Assembly: GCA_031772625.1 (NCBI GenBank)
Contig: CM062817.1
Coordinates: forward strand, 946,180,327-946,244,326
Origin: Pinus tabuliformis
Taxonomy: Eukaryota; Streptophyta; Pinopsida; Pinales; Pinaceae
Direction of reading: 5' to 3'
Length of the DNA: 64,000 nt
This document shows positions 11,886-23,897 of this stretch, piece after piece. Under the pieces are notes generated by a model, which did no database searches, was not told the origin of the DNA, and saw nothing but the letters and a program-made list of their open reading frames with translations. How positions within the stretch are numbered: the stretch's first letter is position 1; the number at the start of each line of letters is the position of its first letter. Position numbers and translations under genes: made by a program.

Positions 11886-12623
11886 TGTCATCACCTAGAT
11901 TGAACTTCAGGTTGAAAGAAGGCAATGCCAGGGTAATCACAAAGCACACTTAGCCAAGTAGCTAGCCATGCTAGGCCAGGAGAGGGCTCTCTCCGTAAGG
12001 ATCTCAATCAAGATGAATGGATCAAGAAAATGATATAATGCTAGGTATAGTAGCAAAAGGTTTGATTTGATTTTGAAAGGTTTTGCTAGATCAAGAGGAG
12101 CTGGACAGTTAGGGCAAGGAATTTAGGTCAAAATTGCAGAGTTTTGATGGGGCAAGGTAGGCACAAGGCTTATCACTCTAGGTTTTTAATTGGTGAAGTG
12201 ATTCAAAGATAGGTGAGGAGCTAGAAAGAGCATGTGAGAAACATGGATTCTTCATAAACTGAAGAAAACATAGACTGTGAATAATTTCCCGAAACATAGC
12301 ATAAACATTATGGGTTCTACCTATCAACTTGAAAACATCTACTTAAAGAGTATGGAATGATGAAATGGAGTCAACAATACATTTTAACACATGAAAACAA
12401 AAGAAAAACTGAATTGAAAATCATACCACATGGATCCCAAATAAATAGCTGCAACTTTTCATTAATCTCCTACTAAAATTTATACAAAATGATGTCTACT
12501 CAAACCGTAGGCATCTAGCTAATTCCAACCATTTACAATGAGAAAGAAGAATATATAGACATTTATTCAACCTCCTCCCATCCTCAAGGGTTGAATTCCT
12601 AAGGATGAGGAACTAAAACATCA
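11886..12623 (-). mobile_element. Family Z LTR, copy A (3' LTR of Z1)
   Basis: About 738 bp, from TGTCATCACCTAG (mutated TGTTATCACC) to a CATCA end at 12623. It matches B1 (42805), B2 (43642 plus 51734) and C (52457). On the minus strand it follows the Z second ORF and so acts as the 3' LTR. It keeps about 40 bases (near 12155-12195) that B1 has lost between short direct repeats. Confidence 0.75.
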
Positions 12624-13308
12624 AAAACTAAGCAAGAAACTGGGATCTAGGCAACCTAAAAACTTGCCTCTAAAAGTGAGGAAACTCATTCATTTGTCCT
12701 CAAGATAACTTTTAATCTAGTGAACCTACCTTCTAATAGTTATCAACTATCATATTTGCATGCCTAGTCCTCATTTACATCAGTAAAACACCATCCATGA
12801 GAGGAAACCCAAAATTACAATGAAGGCACAGTGAAATGGGAACCCAGCACAATTTTTGTCCTATGCGCAACGCATTTTGCAGGGCCATTTCAGAGGCCTT
12901 TCGGATGTCCAAATGGAGCTCATGATAGCTCATTGGAAAGCTATTCAAGTTGTATTTCCAGAACACCTTTCACTTGTTCATTTGAATTTCATTTGACCCC
13001 TCAAAACATTATTCTCCCAAGACTGCTTATGTGTGTCCAAAAAAGGGCAGAAAGGTCATTGTTTGGGTGTTTTTTGACCTTTTGGTTGACCAGTTATGCT
13101 CTAAAAGATTAGAAAATTCTCAGGGTGCATGTACTCATCACTATGAATCTACAATTGATGACCATTTCCTCCTTGTATGCTCCTAGGAAAAGTGCAACGC
13201 TAGTGGCGCTGTGAATAGAGCCAAAATTTCTGTGTCAAAAATTGCCAAATCCTTCAAAAGGAAAAAAATTCTTCAAAACCTACTCCAAATTTGTGGAAAG
13301 TACCACCA
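12624..13308 (-). other. Family Z interior between second ORF and 3' LTR
   Basis: Noncoding in this copy and closely matched at 53192-53871. It contains isolated copies of the TATGCGCAACGC-type motif (about 12863) and TGGCGCT, which is arrayed elsewhere in Z. The 93-codon plus-strand ORF at 12831-13112 has a counterpart at 53403-53678, but this reflects the shared DNA, not a gene. Confidence 0.65.
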
Positions 13309-14969
13309 TTAATTATCTTGGTTAGCCAAGGAAGCTTCAACAAGCAACCTAAGCCTATCATCCTCCTTTTTGCCTTTGAGTGCTTGTTTTAGCCTTATCT
13401 TCATTTGCTTGACCCTTATGTTGCAAATCATGTTCCGGTTCCTGTAATGGCGAACCATGTGCCTGATGATTCGATTGTCCTTGTTGGCCTTTTGTACCAG
13501 ATTCTGCAAATGAAAATTGACCCTGTCCAGCCAAGTTTCTCTATCCTCCTCGATTTCGTTCTCAATTCTTTGTTTTGCAATCAAGGTAGTTGGTGTTCCT
13601 TCCTCTTACATTATTGACCTGCCCTTTTCACTTTGCCTCTTTGCTTTGAGAAGTTCCAGCTCCATGAGGACTTGTTTGTCACTTAGCTGCTTGTTCTCTT
13701 GCTCAAGGTATGAAATGACATGCTTCGCTCTCGCCAAGTTGTCCATGAGTGCTTGGATCTATGCATCTTTTTCCCTTATGGTTATGTTTTCATTTGTTTC
13801 TTCATCTTGAGCCTCCAAGTCAACTATCTTAATGCCATGATGGATGTGTGGTTGTTCTCATTCATCATCTTCCATCAAATCAAAATCCCTTTCCTCCTCA
13901 TCATCAAGGCTTTCCTTCAGCACCTTTTCTTTCCATTTATGCACCTGTTGTACGTGTTGTGTCGATGAAGAAGGAAAACCCCCTTCCACATTTTGTGGAG
14001 CAAGCATTTACCTATGAGTTGATGAAGAAGGCAAGGCCCCTTCCACATAAAGTGGAGTAAACACTTTCCTGTCTACTGCAAATAACTTTCTAGCCCCTCT
14101 CCGATATGTCTTGTAGGCTTCTCGCTCCTCAATAGCTTTAGTCTCATTAACCTTCTCATCTTTCTTTACTTTGGCACTGCTTGAAGGTCTTTCTGCTTCT
14201 TGAGGCACCAATGGAGGAATATGAGGACCATTGAAGATGGAATTGGCAATAAATGTATCCTAGGAGATGTTTAGGAGGTTGAGATGATGTAGCACAATCA
14301 TCTTAATCAAGGAATAGTGATAGATACTACTCATTTGCTGGGGTTATGGCTTTTTCTGTATAATGTAAGCCATCTTCTCAATGTTCCTGAATAAGAAATA
14401 TGGGATGTTCAACATTTTCACTCTTGTGAAGTGCATAAGAAGCCTAATGTGATAGGTGTACAATCAAGAAAATTTGCCCTCACATGTAAAATACTTCATA
14501 ATGATCCCCATCATAGGGGCATACTTGTCTTCAAGGAACTTGAAATGAAAGGTCCTCTTATTTTCATTTTTGTACCTAGATTTGATGTATGGCTCATAGT
14601 AGTCCTCATCCAAATCTTGTGCCTTATACCATTTTTCCCCCACATTTGGAATCCTTGTAGCATCAACAATGATGGAGGATGAAACTATAAATGTCACCCC
14701 GGCAAGAGTTACCTTGTTATAACAAAGATTGGCTACAAAAACCTTGGTCATCTCAGGATGATGTTGAACTCTTTCCACCTACTCACAAAAGTCATAACAC
14801 CCTAGATGTCTGAAACAAGTGATGGTCATATGAGAAGCCTATAACTCTCTGATGTTGAATGGTTCCTCTCTGATAATTCTACCTTCCTTATGTGGTGTTC
14901 TCTGATGCTAAGGTTCATCTCCAAAATTTTCACTACCATTGTTTTCCTCCTCATAATCTCTATCCTCTT
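13309..14969 (-). pseudogene. Family Z second ORF, copy 1 (plant transposon-associated protein), split
   Basis: Minus-strand ORF of about 575 codons, readable in one frame with several stops. The N-terminal half has CFRHLGCYDFCE, then FVANLCYNKVTL and VDATRIPNVG, a pattern like the uncharacterised domain often annotated 'putative plant transposon protein' in plant retroelements. The middle is Ser/Pro/Lys-rich with short repeats (VEGALPSSST). The C-terminal half (codons from 13700 down) is a charged coiled coil rich in Lys, Arg, Glu and Gln. The first codons are stranded on the far side of the gypsy insertion (ATG at 39154-39152). No catalytic motif is seen. A Gag-like or accessory structural role is inference. 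A second copy lies at 53872-55551. Confidence 0.65.
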
Positions 14970-15851
14970 TGTTGGATTGTTGGGGCTTGACCCAAGTTTA
15001 GAGGTGATTTAGCGAAACAAATCCCTATATTACTAGCCCTTTTAGAAACAACCCATGGAGCGCAGACTAAGCTCTCACCCGAAGTAGTATGGGATGGTGC
15101 TAGAACTAGATTTCCACACCCTGGAGATGCCTGATGAGTTCAAGTGGTCTATGGTTAGACCCTACATGCACGTTACTACGTGCACTTTCCCATACCCCGT
15201 AGCCTAAGATGCTGCCTTTGCGCATCCCTTCTCGGGGGCCGAATGTTGTTATTACCCAAGTCCTTACTGATATTCCAATGTCAATTGATTATCTTAGTCT
15301 ACTTGCATGCTTTAATTTATACTTAACAATATAAACCATTCATATAGGTGCAAAAAACAAATATACATTATATTTGCAGTTTATATCAAACATGCAATAA
15401 CCCAAAAAATGTACACAGAATTAAGGTAAAACTTATCTTTATTAATTTATTCCTCGGTTATAGACTTGACTCCACCTTGCGCACTCAACTGTAGGGGTCC
15501 GCGCACTCAGCTGCGAACTACTAGCCCTTTGCACACTCAGCGGCAAATCCTTCTCCTACCATATGACCTAAAGACACACTTAGATACTTAGACTCTTTCT
15601 TCTCTCTACTTCTTCGCTATGCCATTAGTTTTCTTTTACACTTAGAGCCTCACTCTATTTATACAATCCCATGGTCCACGGACCATGGGTAGGCTGACTT
15701 TACATTACAAGACTAGGGTAGACAACCCTGTGACTCTATCATACATTTTGCGCTCCGCACCTACAATTCGCGGAGTCTTTACAACAATATCGGGTAAAAA
15801 TTTGGGCTTTGAGCCCAAAAACATGACTTGGGAGGGATTCCATGCCAAACA
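14970..15851 (-). mobile_element. Gypsy 3' LTR
   Basis: 882 bp, reading on the minus strand from TGTTTGGCATGGAATC to CCAACA. It contains a TATA box with an adjacent palindrome, and a triplicated GCGCACTCAGCTG-type motif (about 15478-15545). It pairs with 38269-39142. Confidence 0.88.
15655..15689 (-). promoter_or_regulatory. LTR TATA box with abutting perfect palindrome
   Basis: Minus-strand TATAAATAG (15655-15663). Five bases upstream of it lies a 22-base palindrome (15668-15689) with arms CCCATGGTCC/GGACCATGGG around a 2-base centre. The 5' LTR has the same TATA (38946-38954) and a palindrome with one end base altered. The placement suggests a dimeric factor site beside the core promoter. 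Confidence 0.6.
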
Positions 15852-16179
15852 GGCCCTCAACACAAACATCATGACTCGCTCTCGAGTCACTTGGTCTGCC
15901 CAGTGATCTTTGCATGGAGTCCCTCCAACTGTTCTTGAACTATGCTGAGGTCAGCAACACACTAAGTTGTTGCTTGCTAGATCTGCTGCATCTGCTATTC
16001 CTAGACCTCTGTGTCTAAACTATTTCCATATAGTTGTACCAGTATCTGCTGCATATGTTTATAGTCCCACACTTTTGTTCAGCTCCTTGGAAATTGAAGA
16101 CTGTGCTTCTACCAGTTAGTCAGATAGCCGGCCCACCTGTGTAAGGCTTCAAGCGGCTACCATTCACTTTTCCTGGGAA

Positions 16180-17200
16180 GGGTTCTCCATTTAGTTTGAC
16201 TAGATGGACCGCACCTCCATCTATGACCTCCTTAACCATGTATGGTCCCAACCAATGCATTCTGAATTTTCCTGAAAATTTTCAAACTTACTATCATACA
16301 TCAGCACTAAGTCATTTACATTAAAGGTGCACAACTTAATATGGCGAATGTTCTAGGTCTTTTCATGCTTCTTTTGTACCTGCTGATGAAAACCAACCAA
16401 GAACCATTCCTCCTCAAGTTCTTCCAATTGTGTGAGCCTTTCCTCCAAAGCTTCGCACTCTGTCATACCTGTGAGCGCTGCTATGCACATACTAGGTACA
16501 ATATATTCCATCGGCATGACAACTTCCACGCCATACAATAACCAGAAAGGTGTTTGTCTTGTCAGTTTCGTACACATTGTCCTGTAAGCCCATAGCACTG
16601 CAGGTACGCGTAGGTCCCAATCACTTCGCTACACGTTGCACACATTGGTCAGCGCAGTCTCCAGTATTTTGTTAAATGCTTCTACTGTCCCATTGGCTTG
16701 TGGGTGATACAATGTACTTTTCTAATGATATACCTGGAACTCTTCTGTGAGCATGTTGATGGTTTCATTTAGGAAATGTGTACCGCGATCACTCATTAAG
16801 ATTTTTAGACAGCAAATTCGAGTCAACATGTTTTCAAACAAAAACTGCGTAGCCGTGCAGTCTTTGACTGGCTGCGCTTTTGCCTAGTGTGTTAGGTACA
16901 CTGTCACAGTGATGATGTAGCATGCACCCATCTTTTCCTAAGGTTTGATAGGTCCCATAAAGTCGATTTCCCATTTCTCGAACGACTGTAGTGTCATTTG
17001 TGGATTCAATGGCATCTCGTCCCTCCGCGATGGTTTTTCAGTCCTTTGACATATATCACAGGCCTTACAGTGTGCTTTTGAATCCTGGGGAAGGGTTGGC
17101 CACCACAACCTTGCGCAAAGAATATTTTGTGCAGTCGCTTGTCCTGCATAGTGTCCTCCTGCAGTGCCCCATGTGCTTCTATGAGGATCTAACTTCAATC
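16180..17200 (-). pseudogene. Gypsy integrase
   Basis: Integrase inserts the cDNA into host DNA. The zinc-binding region is visible near 17180-17060 (H..., GGHYAG, then CKACDIC). Core acidic residues follow: EIDFMGPIKP (about 16950), MSDRGTHFLNE (about 16795) and [13 protein letters not shown] (about 16690), forming the D,D,E triad. The sequence then runs to a C-terminal part with MVLMYDSKF-like remains near 16290. There are frame shifts at about 17200 and 16900 and several stops, so it is inactive. The order after RNase H identifies Ty3/gypsy. Confidence 0.85.
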
Positions 17201-17244
17201 AAATTCAGGTACATACCTTTACAATATCTCATCATTTCCCATTT

Positions 17245-20160
17245 TTATAGGTGCCCCATGATGACAGAAAAATCTGCCTCGCGCACCACCAATTCATTCT
17301 TTTGCTGGATGGAGTATTCCTTTGGTGTAGTCCCTGTTGTCAGAAAGTGGATTATATCTTTGAAGTGTTTGTCTGCGATGCGCACAACAAAGAGATGTGC
17401 ATCAGGTAATCCTTCCTCCAAACTAGTAGGTTCCCTACCTGTCTTAATACACGACAAGTGATCCAATCCTTTTTTCAGGCATCTAGGTTTTACCATGACC
17501 TCAAAGTCATATTCTTGGAACAATAATATCCACCTATAGATGCACCCCCCTAAAATAGGCTTATTGACCAAGTACTTTAGCGTGGAATGGTCTGTATACA
17601 TCTTAAAATGTCCTCCTAGCAAATAGTGTCGATATTTTTGGAGCACGTACACCATCGCCAACCCCTCGTGCTCAGTTTTGGAATAGTTCTTCTCGGCTTT
17701 GGAGAATATATGACTTGCAAACACGATAGGGTGGTCCAAGCCCTCTCCGCCCTCTTGTGTAAGCACTACTCCCAGCGTGATACACGACGCATCAACATGG
17801 ACATGAAACTCCACATCCCATTTTGGAAAGACTAGGATTGGAGCAGAGGTCTATCCTCCCTTGAGGACATCCAGGCTCTTCATGCAATCATCATTCCAAA
17901 AAAATTCGATATCCTTTTTCAATAGTTTCTCCATCGGCATGGTGATTTGGGCATAGCTTTTGATGAACTTCTTGTAGTACCCTGTGTGTCCCAAGGTAGT
18001 GTGCAACTATTTAACACTTCATGGTGCTTCCAAATTTAGAATCGTTGCAGTATTCGTGAGGTCCACCATTAGTCCCTATTTGTAGACCACATGTCCCAAC
18101 AGGTTCCCAAAGGGAATGAGGAATGTGCACTTCTTAAGGTTCAACACAATCTGGTGTCGTTGGCAGGTATCCAACATCAAGTGTAAGCTTGCTACGTGGT
18201 GCTTAAACAATCCAAAGATAGTCCAATCATCCAGATGGACCTCCAGGAACTTGTGGATGTATGCTTTGAATGTGGCAACAACGATGTGCGAAAAGATGGC
18301 TAGCGCATTCTTCAACGCAAACGACATAATAGTGTATTGAAAGAAACCCCATTCCATTGTGAAGGTCATCTTTCTCCTATCTTTCGACCCGCTTTTGATC
18401 TGGTGGTGCCCTGAGAACCTGTCCGTGAAAGAGTATGCTTCTTGTCCACCAACAATTTCCAATACTTCATCTGTGAATGGTGTGGGGAATGGGTCGTGTA
18501 CACATGCATCATTCAATTTCCTGAGGTCCGCACATATTCTTATCTTGCCCTTCTGATTTTCCTCCTGCACTACCATATGGCTCACCTAGTCGGATTCTAC
18601 CATCGGCTTAATAATTCCAGCTGTGAGCATTTTGTCTAGTTCTATGCAGACCTTTTCCTTATACTTTAGATTCAAGCAGTAAGACCACTGCTTAACTGGC
18701 TTTGCATGGGGTTTTAGGGTGATCTTCATCATCCCTAAGTCACCAACGATCCCTTTTAAGTTTGTAATCTTGTTCGGGAATAAGTCTTGTCACTCGCGGA
18801 GTAACTCAGCGACCTTATCCACCATGGCATCATCCCAATAATCACCGAGCGTTGCATATTTTGGTTCAGCCTCCGTTCCAATGTTTAGCTGCTTTTTTTT
18901 AGTGGCATGTTGATGTTAGGATCTTCAATCAATGGTCCTCAAACCTCACAACAACCTTCAGTTTCTGGAATGTTAAATTTTTTTGGATCCTCATCATCCT
19001 CCTCAATATTTATATTGTAACACTCCAGTGCGCAGCTCAGCTGGGTCGCCCATTTCGGTTGAAGCACTTCCATTAGCTCCTGGGGTATTTTGAAGATAGC
19101 TGATTTTGCTGCTTGTAGCGCATCATCAACAGTATCCCAGCAATGATATTCAAATGTGAAGGTTAATAGGAATCCTTTGCACAAGATATCCCATTCACTC
19201 GTGTGATGGTGGAGCTCCATCTCAGTATACCAATTCATGGGTGTGATATCAAGGGTATGAAAAGATAGATGCACCCACTCATGCTGTGGCTCTTCCTCAT
19301 AGACCTTGGTCCATTTCACGAGGTGTGCACGTGCATCATCCCATCCATCTTACTTGTCCATTAGCCGCATCTGAGGTTTCCAAATCATAGGCGCATCATC
19401 CTTCTGCATTCCCACCAGTCCTCAAAATTTCGTTGGTGCATACCCCACCATCTTGTGGGCGTAGCGCACATTGCCCATTTCAAAGTGTCAAAACACTATT
19501 GTTCGGGTACTTCGCTTTCAAATTTGTTCAGGAAATCTTCCACCTTGCTCAACCCATCATACATAGGTAGATCCCTTACCTCTCGTTTCATGCAACAGAT
19601 TGACCTCATCATCATTTTGCAGTTGAGCGTGGTTACCTCGTGTAACTGGTTCTGCCATTGTTCTATCTCCTTGTCTGAATCTTAGGTGCAGGAGGTTTCG
19701 TGCTCCCATGAAATCCTTCCATTTGCTATTCGATTCACCCAGTCTTTCTCCCACATGGTTATCTTGTAGATACAATCTAGATCATCATCTCTCTCATCAT
19801 TGCACACTGGCTCTGTGTAGCACAATCCTTCGCAGGGTCTAAAGGTACCACTACGCGGGGAGACCTTTCCTCAAAAATAATCTTGCACTTCTTTATATTT
19901 ATCATTCCATTCATGCCAGTGGCCCAATCTATTCCCAGTAGCACAGGATAGGGATTGCTGTCATCAATAATTTATCACTTCGAAATCTGCAAGTGTGCTC
20001 ACACCTTTGATATCTATTGTTATTCCATGCAATCTTCCCATCGGTAAGATCTCTTGTTGGTTTTCCATTTGAAATTGAATGGAGACCATTGCAATGCAGG
20101 CCTGCCCATGCACTCCCATGTCTGCTTTGGTAGGACATTCGCGTCCTATCCTATCTCAAA
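17245..20160 (-). pseudogene. Gypsy protease, reverse transcriptase and RNase H
   Basis: Minus-strand pol. A decayed retropepsin region lies around 20130-19870 (PVLLGIDWATGMNG), with its active-site DSG not intact. RT follows from about 18880: KIRICADLRKLNDAC, SFTDRFSGHHQIKS, then the catalytic box reads HLDDWTIFG (about 18245), with DDW instead of the commoner DD-hydrophobic. RNase H (17814-17500) shows VHVDAS, KTEHEGLA and YTDHSTLKYLV, giving the acidic residues in order. An open stretch of 189 codons (17245-17814) and one of 169 codons (18076-18585) survive. Stops and frameshifts elsewhere disable it. Confidence 0.88.
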
Positions 20161-20699
20161 AATCACTTGATCCATCTCAAATTACCTGATTTTCACAGTC
20201 AATCTCATCTCCCTTCCTGTTCGTGTTGTGTGCTTATAGAGCTTCTAGACTATGCAAGGTTCTCATGGTCTAGCACATCTAGTGATGAGTTATTGCAGCC
20301 CCTTCACCACTTTGTTGTCGCGCAATAGCTTCATTCATGTCTCCAAAAAAGTAGTAAGCATTGATGGGTCCATCTCTAGTTCTAGTTTGTCTTTACTACC
20401 TAAAGTGGAGGCCTCCATGAAGCTCTTCTTAGCATCCATGAATGTCTCCTTTGCACGCCCAAAATCGAACTTTGGTTCCTTAAGTTGAGCCTTGTGAACC
20501 CAGGGACTCTCTTTAGGATGCTTGCCCTTATCATCTCCTGTCATGATACCACTTTGGAGCACGATGTTTGTATTTGGGTCCTCCTCGCATGGCTCAGACC
20601 TCATCATTTCCAGGTTCTATGTCGGGAGAGGTTGGAGTGTTCCTTTATCGCACAACCTCACTATCAGTGTGAGGCAGTCCTCTATCTCTTGATCAAACT

Positions 20700-22428
20700 A
20701 GGTATAATATAAACATGATTCTCTCGCCCGATTTGTACAATTTCGGGAATAATGCCCTGGCCCTCCGCAATTATAACAAATCAGCTGTTGGTGTCCCCTT
20801 CCTGGTCCCATTCCACCTCGACCTCATCCGTGCCCATGAAATCCAGTACGAGCCATCCCTATATTTTGATCGAGGGCTTATGTTTTAGTCTGAACTCTGT
20901 AGGTAGGAGTCTGATCCATCATTAGTTCATAACTTCTATAAGTATGCTCACCATGGCCTACTGATCTGCAGAAATTATTGAATAACTGCTAAGATGTTTG
21001 TGTATAGTTTTGTAATAGATGGCAATTATCTATAGCATGCTTCCCTCCTATCTGACAAATCGCGCACCATAATGCATGCACTATGCTCGGTCCTACTTGT
21101 GCCTCTGGTCTCAATGGCATTGGCTCTCCTCTCACCTTGTAGTTTGCGAAAATTGGACAGTGGTCCTTGTCATGTCCTTGGCCCTTGCACATTATGCACC
21201 ATACTTCCTCATGCGCTTCTAGGCTAGTTGTCCTGTCGTGTTTCAAACACTGCATCTCAAGACACAAATTTTTCAACTGCGCATGGCTCTGTTGCACTCC
21301 TAGGTTAGGATCTTGTATTGAGGTCTCGTGCAATCTCATTGCAATCTCCAAAGCTTTGGCCTGAGTGGATAACTTCTATTGTGACAATGTGTTCCTTAGA
21401 TGTGGCGTTAGTGAGGATACAAACCATGCGTGGTGCTGCCCATCCATCAAGGTCATGTTAGCTTCCCGAATCATACCCTTCAGTCTCTGATCTAGCTCCT
21501 AGGGGGTCTCACTTGGAAGCATCACGATTTCCTTAAATCCATTAATCGACTGCGTCTCTAATTTTGCCCTGCTAAATTCCCTATTTAGCGCAGCTTGGAT
21601 ATTCGCGATCCCTGTGTTTGGATTGTCATTGGAATGTTTAATATACCACGTCAGTGTGCGATCTTGTAAGGTGCTTACCAGCATTACCTTCTTTATATTG
21701 TCATCTGTGACTCATTGTGCTTCCCATACAACCTTTACCATGAACAAAAATTGGTCTGGATATTCGTTCCCTACTCCTTTGAACATCGACAACTTTATCC
21801 AGCTCGCCATATTGAACCGTGGTGGTGGCAGAGGTGGTGTGGGTGAAGATGGGGGTGAAGATGGTGAAACTGGTGGTGGTGTAGGTGGGGATGGTATGCG
21901 TGGAATTCACTGCCTTATTAGACTGATCACACTTCTTGGCGAAACTTTCACGAACTCTTGCTCGCTTTCTCGCCAAGGTGAAATCAAGGGGCTAGTTTCT
22001 ATCTTTGTGCTACTTTCGTTTCTATAGATCCTCCCACTTTGCATAGCTCCAAACATCAATTTATTCGCATAACCCTCTTTTCACATAGTAGCATCTTAAT
22101 CCAAGTGTTCAAATATTTAACGTACTTACCTCGTGGTTCTTTGAGGAAGCGTCATTCCGCCTCACTGTAACTGATTAAAGTATCTACCGCGAACTCGGTG
22201 ATAAACCCTCCTATAATTTGATCGAGCCAATGGTCCACAACGTGTGTGATCCTACCTTCCAATGCTTCTAGTCTGCACACCAACTCTGGGTTCCACACAA
22301 TAGGTTTGTCGAGCCTACACCTTCCCTCACTGTCTACTAGCTTCACGATCCACTCGTACAACTCAGAGGGGAAAAATGCAAAGAAAATTTCAAGTATTTT
22401 TGCATATAAGTAGCACTCTAATCACTCT
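20700..22428 (-). pseudogene. Gypsy gag (split by Copia)
   Basis: Capsid and nucleocapsid protein. The capsid-type helical region includes DRTLTWYIKHS (21660) and AALNREFSRAK (21575). Nucleocapsid has three Cys/His motifs: CIMCKGQGHDKDHC (21198-21157, standard CX2CX4HX4C), CAICQIGGKHAIDNC (one residue longer before His) and CYNCGGPGHYSRNC (about 20780). The N-terminal part (MYEWIVKLVDSEGRC, 22361) joins in frame with 38118-38244 across the Copia insertion once one ACTCT is discounted, which supports the insertion model. Stops are present. Confidence 0.8.
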
Positions 22429-22605
22429 TGTTGACACCTAATCTTCATGATTGGGTGAATTTTATGTAAATAATTAAATTAGGAATGTGAACAGTAATTG
22501 GGAGATGAACTGGACAATCACTCCCTATTGTATATAACAATAACCTACCTATGGAATAACACGAATCAGTTTTACTGCCTATTGAAGTTACTACTTGGCC
22601 TGACA
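22429..22605 (+). mobile_element. Copia 5' LTR with TATA box
   Basis: 177 bp, very short for an element with full gag-pol. TATATAAC at 22531-22538 is the likely promoter. Confidence 0.93.
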
Positions 22606-22618
22606 TGGTATCAGAGCC
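22606..22618 (+). promoter_or_regulatory. Primer-binding site, initiator Met tRNA type
   Basis: TGGTATCAGAGCC directly follows the LTR with no spacer, the usual plant Copia primer site complementary to the 3' end of initiator Met tRNA. Confidence 0.93.
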
Positions 22619-23897
22619 AAGTTCTCAAAATAAGTTGTAACTCCCTTCATTTTTTCTACTGTGGGTTGTACGCTGTTCTGAGCACTGTCCACTGAGCACT
22701 GTCCTCTGTCGTTCTAACCTGAGCACTGTCCTCAATGCCTCTGTCCTCTGAAGGATTAATTTGGTGAATGATTACTTGATGCGTCTGCGTTTTTTTGAAG
22801 AACGCCTCTATCCAGAGCAGAAGGCAGACAAACGCTGTTGAATCGACATACCACCATTAACACTGTTGAAACATGATAAGCCCAATAGCGGAAGCGGTAT
22901 CACCACTGTTTTAAATGTTGGCTGAAATACATTTGCTGCGTTTGACAGACCTTTGTGTACCAAGAGCCCATACATGTTTAACGGTTGGTTCAATTCCTCT
23001 GTGATACAAAGAAGGGGTACACACAATTTGAAGGGCTTCAGTATTTCATTGTTTCCTTTACGTTTTTAATATGGTATCGAATGCCTGTTTCAAATAAATG
23101 CTGCCTGTCCTGTCATATTGTATGAACATTGTCATATATCGAATGATATCGAATGGTAGTGAAAGCGTTGATGAGCCCAGGTCTCTTCCCTTGTTCGTGG
23201 TGCTTTCAAACAAATGCTGCTATTTTCAAATAAGTGTTATTGCTGTGGCTCAACGGTGTAGCACTGTACTGGTTTAAGGTTGGCGGAATGATGCTGCTGT
23301 TTTCAAATAAGTGCTGCCTATGCATTTTTAAATTACTGCTGTGAAACTCTCATAAGTTTTGAACGCGGTTTTGAATGCTGCTGACATATACTTTAAATAT
23401 TTCAAATAAATACGCTTGATGCCTATTTCAAATAAGTTCGAATGGTATTTTTGACATGCCTGAATGGCATACGATCAAATGGTATGGTGAATGGTTTCAA
23501 TACATTTTGAATAGTTCGAAGTTCAAATAAGTTTTGAGCGCTGGCCTCCATAACTTGGTTCACCCATAACTTGGTTTAATGCTTTGCCGAGGTTGACCGC
23601 TGTAAATTACAGTGCAAAGAATGCACATGACCATGATATTTATAGGTGAAGATTTATGAGATTTATATAAGATTTATAAGGTGGAGTTTTATGAGATTTA
23701 TATAAGATTTATAAGGTGAAGTTTTATGAGATTTATATGATGGACTTATATGAAACTTATATGAGGTTTATGTGAGGTGAATTTATACAATGATGGATTT
23801 ATATGGGTCACATTGTGGATTTGAAATATTTTGAGAATGCCTTTTTGAGTATATCAGCAGAAGTATTTTTCTATCAGCAGAAGTTTTTTTTTACAGA
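22619..23897 (+). other. Copia long 5' leader with degenerate repeats
   Basis: About 1.3 kb without ORF. Four GAGCACTGTCC motifs lie at 22675-22735. At least six TTTCAAATAARTGCTG-like motifs are spread over 23085-23530. A tandem repeat of about 47 bp (GAGATTTATATAAGATTTAT) covers about 23640-23740. A leader this long is unusual next to a 177 bp LTR and may hold packaging or translation signals. Confidence 0.7.

Noticed and set aside
12831..13112. 93-codon plus-strand ORF with a homologue at 53403-53678
   Set aside because: Conservation comes from two Z copies. No protein-like features, and antisense to the element.
16991..17461. 156-codon plus-strand ORF
   Set aside because: Antisense to gypsy integrase and RNase H.
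22606..22618. tRNA gene
   Set aside because: Only the primer-binding complement of initiator Met tRNA. No cloverleaf present.
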